Source: Cladopsammia gracilis (lineage: Eukaryota > Cnidaria > Anthozoa > Scleractinia > Dendrophylliidae). Taken from it: 64,000 bases of DNA. The stretch is from contig JAJGOT010000047.1 of assembly GCA_022457155.1 (NCBI GenBank), positions 442,001-506,000 of the forward strand. Direction: 5' to 3'. Of this stretch, positions 60,301-64,000 are shown piece after piece (the stretch's first letter is position 1; the number at the start of each line of letters is the position of its first letter). The notes beneath the pieces are model-generated. The model worked only from the letters and a program-made list of their open reading frames with translations, did no database searches and was not told where the DNA came from. A program made the position numbers and the translations under genes.

Positions 60301-63300
60301 CTTCGCTCCATAAAGAAAATGCCTACTAAACAAAAGTGGCCTTTAGTTTTGGTTGTTTGTTTGTTTGTTTGTTTTTAACTTAAGAGACATACTTCACTGT
60401 GCGGCTTAAGTAACTGGGGTCCCTTGGACAAAGTGAACTGATCAAATCCAACTAAAATCACAATGATTCCTAGGCTCGATTTTCAGCCGTTTGAGGGAGT
60501 CCGGTTTTCAGATCCGAAGGAAGGAACGCGGGCGAACAAAACGGCTAGTAATCGAGCCTAAATGATTCCCTGTTTGTTCACTAAGATTAATTTATAGCTT
60601 TGGCGAGTAATGCGCAAAGTTATTTTGAGTTAAAAAGACTGAATGTAAGGAGGATATGATGAAAACCCTCTGTTATTTGCAAAAATTACGACTGGATACC
60701 ATTTCTTGTGTTGTTATAGGTTTGTGCTTGGTGGAAGTACTGAGCGGCAAAGCTGTGTTTGCAGACATACTTCAACATGAAACTGTTTTTAACAAGAAAA
60801 TGGCTGGAGAAAATCCAACTATCCCGGTAATAGTTACTTTCAAATGTTTTTCTTTTAATTGACAAAATTGAGTACATCTCTGGAAACAGCGAAGACCGTG
60901 TGCTGTGCTGCCATGCTTCAAACATAAATGTTTTTCTCCTAGATTGAAAAACACATCTGATGTAATCAACTGTTGATAAATACTGCTGATCCGTTGGAAA
61001 GTATTGAATAATTGAAATGTTTTTAGAAAGCTCGTAAATTGAGCTAGGGGGGCTAAAGAAACCACTTGCTGACATCGCGTGTGAAAGACACAATTTATGT
61101 GTAGGCGAAGAGACTATGATCTCAGGCCCAATACTTCACTGAAGAATCCCTACTAGACCAGGCATTGTTTCCACTTTGCTAACAATTTTCATGGGTAACA
61201 TGAAACTAATTGTTTTCTACTTTTATTAAAAAAAAAATTGTACCCTTCGATTTAACGTATATGCACTGCAATTTTCCAAAGAGTTATTTTTAACTCTAAA
61301 AGTGGAGTTAAAATTTTGGGTTTAAAATGACCCGCTTTTGGGAGTCATTTTAACTCCTTATAATATAGAGGGCAAAATTACTGAATGCTGATTGGCTGAC
61401 AAAGATTGGTCGAGCATCAAAATTTCTCACTCGTGATTGGTTGAACGCTTCGTTCTCGTTGGCTTGGCGGGATTTTGAAGAAAATTTACAAACGGAGCAC
61501 TCGCATGTTTTGCCGGAGATTTTGTTATAAAAAGGGAGGAAATCGGATGATACCTAAGAAAGGAATTCTGTAGGTAAATTACAGCATTTTACGCCAAACA
61601 GGAAGCGATTATTTGTGTGAAATCTTGGATTAACAAGGCGCCATTTGAAGGCCTTGAAGAAATTCATTCATGACGACAACTTCACTGAATATATGCGGAT
61701 TTCTGCGGACATCAAAAAAATAACTTTGACAGATTTTTCTGAAAGGGACAATGTACGTTTAACAGGAGAAATAATAAGAATATACAAAATAACTCCGAAT
61801 CCGGGGTAAAATAACGCCAACCGCTAATGGAGTTAATTTAACTCTACAACACAGCAAGATAAACTACTTTTGGGGGTTAAACGGACTCTACTTTGGAGTT
61901 GAAATAACTACGAAAAAAATTAACACCAGTGTAAGAGGTTAATAAAACACTGTGTGAAGTGTTTTTTGCCAAAAGCCTTCTTCTTGTCTCATATCCTAAT
62001 GATTGTAACATTGTCAGCGCTTCTCTGTCTGACGTTGAAGTGATATTGTAGGGAGAAATTCGATTTTACCCGGATCGCTTTTAGAACCTCTTACTCACTC
62101 ATTCTACATCGATGGTTTCCAGGACATTTCCATTGAGGAATTTGGAGAGGAACTGGCGAAAAAGCTTAAAACTATTATTGATGAATGTCTGAAGCCAGAA
62201 AAATCCCGTCCCGAAATGCACTTCCTTCTCAGTATGCTAAGAGGAAAAGTAACCTCGCAGAAGAATAAAGTCGAGCTTTACTGCGTGGGCACTGGTACTG
62301 GCACAACAGGTAACACTTCGAGTTTATAAGTAACCGTCTCCAACCTCCTTTGAATTAAAAAAAGTAGCGTTTAAAAAAACCGTTGTCACTTAAAACGCTA
62401 GGCAACGCTTCTTTCTGTGCATGCTAGCCCATAAAACGCATGTTACATCAATAAATTGCATTGATTTGTTGGTCTAATGATTGGTTGATAGATCGATCGA
62501 TTGGCAAAATCAATCAATCAATCAATCAATCAATCAGTAAGCTGCATAGCGGTTTTCACTTGATTGTTGTCTAACCAAGACCAAAGTAGGTTCTACTCTG
62601 GCCAATCACAACAGAGGCAGACAACACAATGAGTCAATCAGAGCTCGAAACAAATACATGCCAAGCTGGTGTCAAGCGCGAGAAAACGCGGGAGAGCAAC
62701 TCACAATAGACCAATTTCGATATATTAAAATTCATACTTGGCTCCGAGGCTTGGGGAAATAAAACAAAAGAAATCACTGTGAGGTTGAACTTGAATTATT
62801 CATTTGAATCATTTCTTTTGTTTTATTCCCCCAAGCCTCGGAGCCAAGTATGAATTTTAATATATCGAAATTGGTCTATTGGCTCAGTTGGTTTTACCTC
62901 AATTTGGTTGAGAAAATGGCGCGAGATATTTTAGCCAATCACAAAGTGTAGCAGAAAAACCAAAGCAATAACGAAATTATTTTCGTCGCTCAGTTGAAAA
63001 CCGCTCTGTAAACAACTGATTCATTGAGTAGTTAGTTAAAACGCCCAATTCTGTAATGCTGTACATGAATCCAATCTTGGCTTAGTGACTGTAATATACT
63101 ACCCAATAATACATGTATAATAATCGGCTGTAACAAGAGAACACTGATTTTGTTCCCTTGCTGTAGAAATATGCTTGAAATAGTAACAGCATCTAAACAC
63201 CCCAGTTGTCAACAAACCGTGGTATAGGTATGGATGAAACATATCCTCTGACCATTTCTACGCTTGCATGCTTTTGGCTTTTTCAGCTGTACTGCATGGC

Positions 63301-63397
63301 AAACCAAGTTCGTCTGTAATAATCATTCACGGTGGAAAGCCTATGCTGATGGCGGACGTTGGTGCTGGAGTTCTCAAACCATGCAGAGAGAAACTTG
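49297..63397 (+). CDS. SIR2-like / protein kinase / metallo-beta-lactamase-like fusion protein (15 exons, continues past window)
   Basis: Exons 49297-49476, 49842-50033, 50493-50582, 51152-51316, 51837-51983, 53092-53278, 53803-53873, 54767-55064, 56369-56601, 57657-57871, 58721-58958, 59952-60117, 60720-60826, 62123-62309 and 63287-63397 have GT-AG borders and compatible phases throughout. They give 862 codons plus one base, with a donor at the end, so the gene continues to the right. Residues ~20-210 form a SIR2_2-type domain (KLVLFVGEQAS, PLIITTNMDELLE, SVLFLGCDPNREEYKGIF). Residues ~259-521 match nothing I know. Residues ~545-800 are a complete kinase: GEGSFG, VAVKIL lysine (571), HRDVKPEN (663-670), GDFGLA (Asp 684), APE (708-710), ADVHSFG. 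From ~810 begins YCVGTGTGTT...SSSVIIIHGG...MADVGAGVL, the first strands of a metallo-beta-lactamase fold. A cytoplasmic signalling or innate-defence role is inferred. An acceptor at 49253 suggests a non-coding upstream exon. Confidence 0.88.
51994..52435 (+). repeat. (CTGA/CTGG)n minisatellite, ~440 bp
   Basis: A long run of ctga tetramers with ctgg, cagg and ccga variants, in the intron after exon 5 of the SIR2-kinase gene. It starts about 10 bases after the donor. Serine/glutamine-rich frames on the minus strand are products of the repeat. Confidence 0.95.
52476..52781. mobile_element. pogo/Tigger-like element with internal tandem amplification
   Basis: TIRs CAGTCAACTC and GAGTTGACTG, followed by acggacacct-type words as in the element at 41254. 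TA is seen only at the right flank. Inside, a ~45-bp unit (ttattttcaccaggacttca...cctcctgtccgcaataact) is repeated about four times next to a poly-G run. Confidence 0.65.
54148..54265 (-). repeat. Polypurine (GGGA/GAGG)n tract
   Basis: About 115 bases almost exclusively G and A on the plus strand, in the intron between exons 7 and 8 of the SIR2-kinase gene. It could adopt triplex or quadruplex structure. Confidence 0.9.
54368..54684. mobile_element. G-ended MITE
   Basis: CCCGGGG...gactctcatat at the left and atatgggagtccctcccggg at the right are inverted ends. The interior has repeated acgagacc / aagtgagacc words. Confidence 0.65.
55340..56040. repeat. Interspersed repeat shared with 62560-63000
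   Basis: Blocks such as aatcagagctcgaa-caaatacatg, gcgcg-gaaaacgcg and tttagccaatcacaaag occur in the same order in both introns of the SIR2-kinase gene. The right-hand copy is split by the foldback at 62704. Confidence 0.75.
56065..56216. mobile_element. Degraded copy of the 10144/23957 MITE family
   Basis: Contains ggtattcaaaaggtggatag, ccagt...atgagcattaacaaaacca and tatttatccagtggag in the same order as the intact copies; the ends are eroded. Confidence 0.55.
57457..57579. mobile_element. Foldback MITE just upstream of kinase exon 10
   Basis: ATAGAGGTTTTGCACGGCA and its perfect inverse bound 123 bp, about 80 bases before the acceptor of exon 10. Confidence 0.75.
57988..58576. mobile_element. 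589-bp foldback element
   Basis: The arm cgtttttacggtattgaact...gctcatgcgggggaat and its inverse at 58515-58576 enclose about 460 bases of AT-rich DNA in the intron between exons 10 and 11. Confidence 0.7.
59640..59930. repeat. gagttaaaataactcc-rich foldback repeat, copy 1
   Basis: cactgtaattttccaaagag at the left and inverted actcc/ggagt words throughout. A second copy at about 61258-61960 is split by an unrelated insertion (about 61370-61785). Confidence 0.7.
60471..60560. mobile_element. 90-bp MITE with perfect 9-bp target duplication
   Basis: The element starts TAGGCTCGATT and ends AATCGAGCCTA. AATGATTCC stands directly on both sides (60462-60470 and 60561-60569). A 9-bp duplication is the hallmark of Mutator-like (MULE) transposition. 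Intronic in the SIR2-kinase gene. Confidence 0.8.
61258..61960. repeat. Second gagttaaaataactcc repeat, interrupted
   Basis: Left half (cactgcaattttccaaagag ... ttttaactcc) and right half (ataactccgaatccgg ... taacaccagtgtaag) match copy 1 but are separated by about 410 bases absent from it, i.e. a nested insertion. Confidence 0.7.
62515..62540 (+). repeat. (AATC)n microsatellite
   Basis: Six to seven aatc tetramers following a gatcgatcgatt palindrome. Confidence 0.85.
62704..62881. mobile_element. Foldback MITE nested in the repeat shared with 55340-56040
   Basis: CAATAGACCAATTTCGATAT and its inverse, arms of about 60 bases (caagcctcggagccaagtat on the right), loop about 50 bases. The host repeat continues on both sides, so this is a secondary insertion. 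Confidence 0.8.
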
Positions 63398-64000
63398 GTG
63401 AATCTTAGAGTTGTTTTCTATTCAGTTTAATTTGCTGTGGCTTTTTTTTTCGTTTGTTTGTTGCCATGATTGTTTGGGTATATGTGTAGAAGAGCGATTG
63501 TCAATTTGTCCCCGGACCCCCCTAGAAGCGGCCCTTGCGGGCCGGATGGCCAAGCCTACAACTCTTCTAAAAATTGGCTACGCCCCTGACTTTAATTCTG
63601 ACTTTAAATAAAGAACTCTCGTGCTTGCCGTTGTTCAAATTGCTGAAATAGGCTACCCTAACTTTAAAAAAATAAATAAGTAAATAAATCGACTTTGTTT
63701 AACGAGTGTAAAACTTAACAGTCTCTCGAGAGACTGACAAACCTGTGGCCCTCGAATTCCGGATCGAATTGGAATTTGGAAATGTTGGTTTTCGTAGAGG
63801 GAGGAAAACCGGAGTACCCGAAGAAAAACCCTCGGAGCAAGGAGAGAACCAACAACAAACTCAACCCACATATGACGCCGGGGCCGGTAATCGAACCCGG
63901 CCGGCCACATTGGTGGGAGGCGAGTGCTCTCACCTCTGCACCACCACTGCTCCCATAACCTTTGAGAATCCTAAAGTGTGACCATTCAAATAAAAACTGC
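63398..64000. repeat. Intron sequence with tRNA-derived SINE near the right edge
   Basis: The minus strand at 63875-63960 reads GGTGCAGAGGTGAGAGCACT, CGCCTCCCACCAATGTGG and GGGTTCGATTACCGG, A- and B-box-like. The rest (63715-63870) is its body. The next coding exon of the SIR2-kinase gene is expected beyond 64000. Confidence 0.5.

Larger units (their letters stand above)
57657..62240 (+). other. Ser/Thr-type protein kinase domain (exons 10-14, residues ~545-800)
   Basis: All catalytic landmarks are intact: glycine loop LGEGSFGQVF, AVKIL lysine, alpha-C glutamate in EREVDML, catalytic HRDVKPEN, DFG, YMAPEV and ADVHSFG. The hinge reads VMEFMAGGNLKVLL. The style is NEK/TKL-like. Active kinase is expected. 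The C-lobe ends with SIEEFGEELAKKLKTIIDEC and KPEKSRPEM, immediately before the third domain. Confidence 0.88.
62252..63397 (+). other. Start of a metallo-beta-lactamase-like (RNase Z type) domain
   Basis: Residues ~808-862 read VELYCVGTGTGTT-AVLHGKPSSSVII-MLMADVGAGVL. This corresponds to the LGTG(T)...R/K..SS..L......LD.G.G opening strands of RNase Z/lactamase_B_2 proteins. The metal-binding HxHxDH motif would lie beyond the window, so the assignment rests on these first strands only. Confidence 0.6.

Overview
The window is nuclear DNA of an animal. Genes are split by GT-AG introns, intergenic space is AT-rich, and it is packed with foldback/MITE-type elements, microsatellites and poly-G tracts. 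An anthozoan cnidarian, probably a stony coral, is my best guess. It rests on the intron-rich conserved genes, the dense foldback repeats and a SIR2-like/kinase immune-type gene, not on any species-diagnostic sequence. There are no bacterial operons, CRISPR arrays or rRNA genes.

Layout. 1-1,460: foldback and palindromic repeats. 1,561-3,018 (+): single-exon secreted cysteine-rich repeat protein (485 aa, 80 cysteines). 3,060-5,600: repeats. 5,609-7,442 (-): BTB-BACK-PHR protein of the BTBD3/BTBD6 type, with a likely short upstream exon. 10,654-21,791 (-): twelve exons of an LRRC74-like leucine-rich-repeat gene whose introns hold several perfect foldback elements. 25,810-31,031 (-): FCF1 (UTP24), the PIN-domain ribosome-biogenesis nuclease; eight exons join in phase. 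31,273-32,791 (+): two-exon microbial-type poly(ADP-ribose) glycohydrolase-like gene, head-to-head with FCF1, about 240 bp between start codons. 35,130-45,677 (-): an unrecognised gene whose five detectable exons all join in phase 0 (about 240 aa). Its long last intron is filled by a duplicated repeat module (36-41 kb). 48,405-49,219: an 815-bp foldback element with a perfect 6-bp target duplication. 49,297-63,397 (+): fifteen consecutive exons of one large gene that runs off the right edge.

The last gene is the most interesting object. Its exons join without a phase break into at least 862 residues: a SIR2_2-type domain with a degenerate active site, about 260 residues of unknown middle region, a complete Ser/Thr protein kinase with all catalytic motifs, and then the first strands of what looks like an RNase Z-type metallo-beta-lactamase domain. 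NAD-linked SIR2 domains and kinases are effector and signalling parts in prokaryotic anti-phage systems and in animal innate immunity. This arrangement therefore looks like an undescribed immune or stress-signalling protein; that function is inference.

The divergent FCF1/PARG-like pair is probably driven by one shared bidirectional promoter. The other genes show no obvious functional link to each other, as expected in an animal genome.
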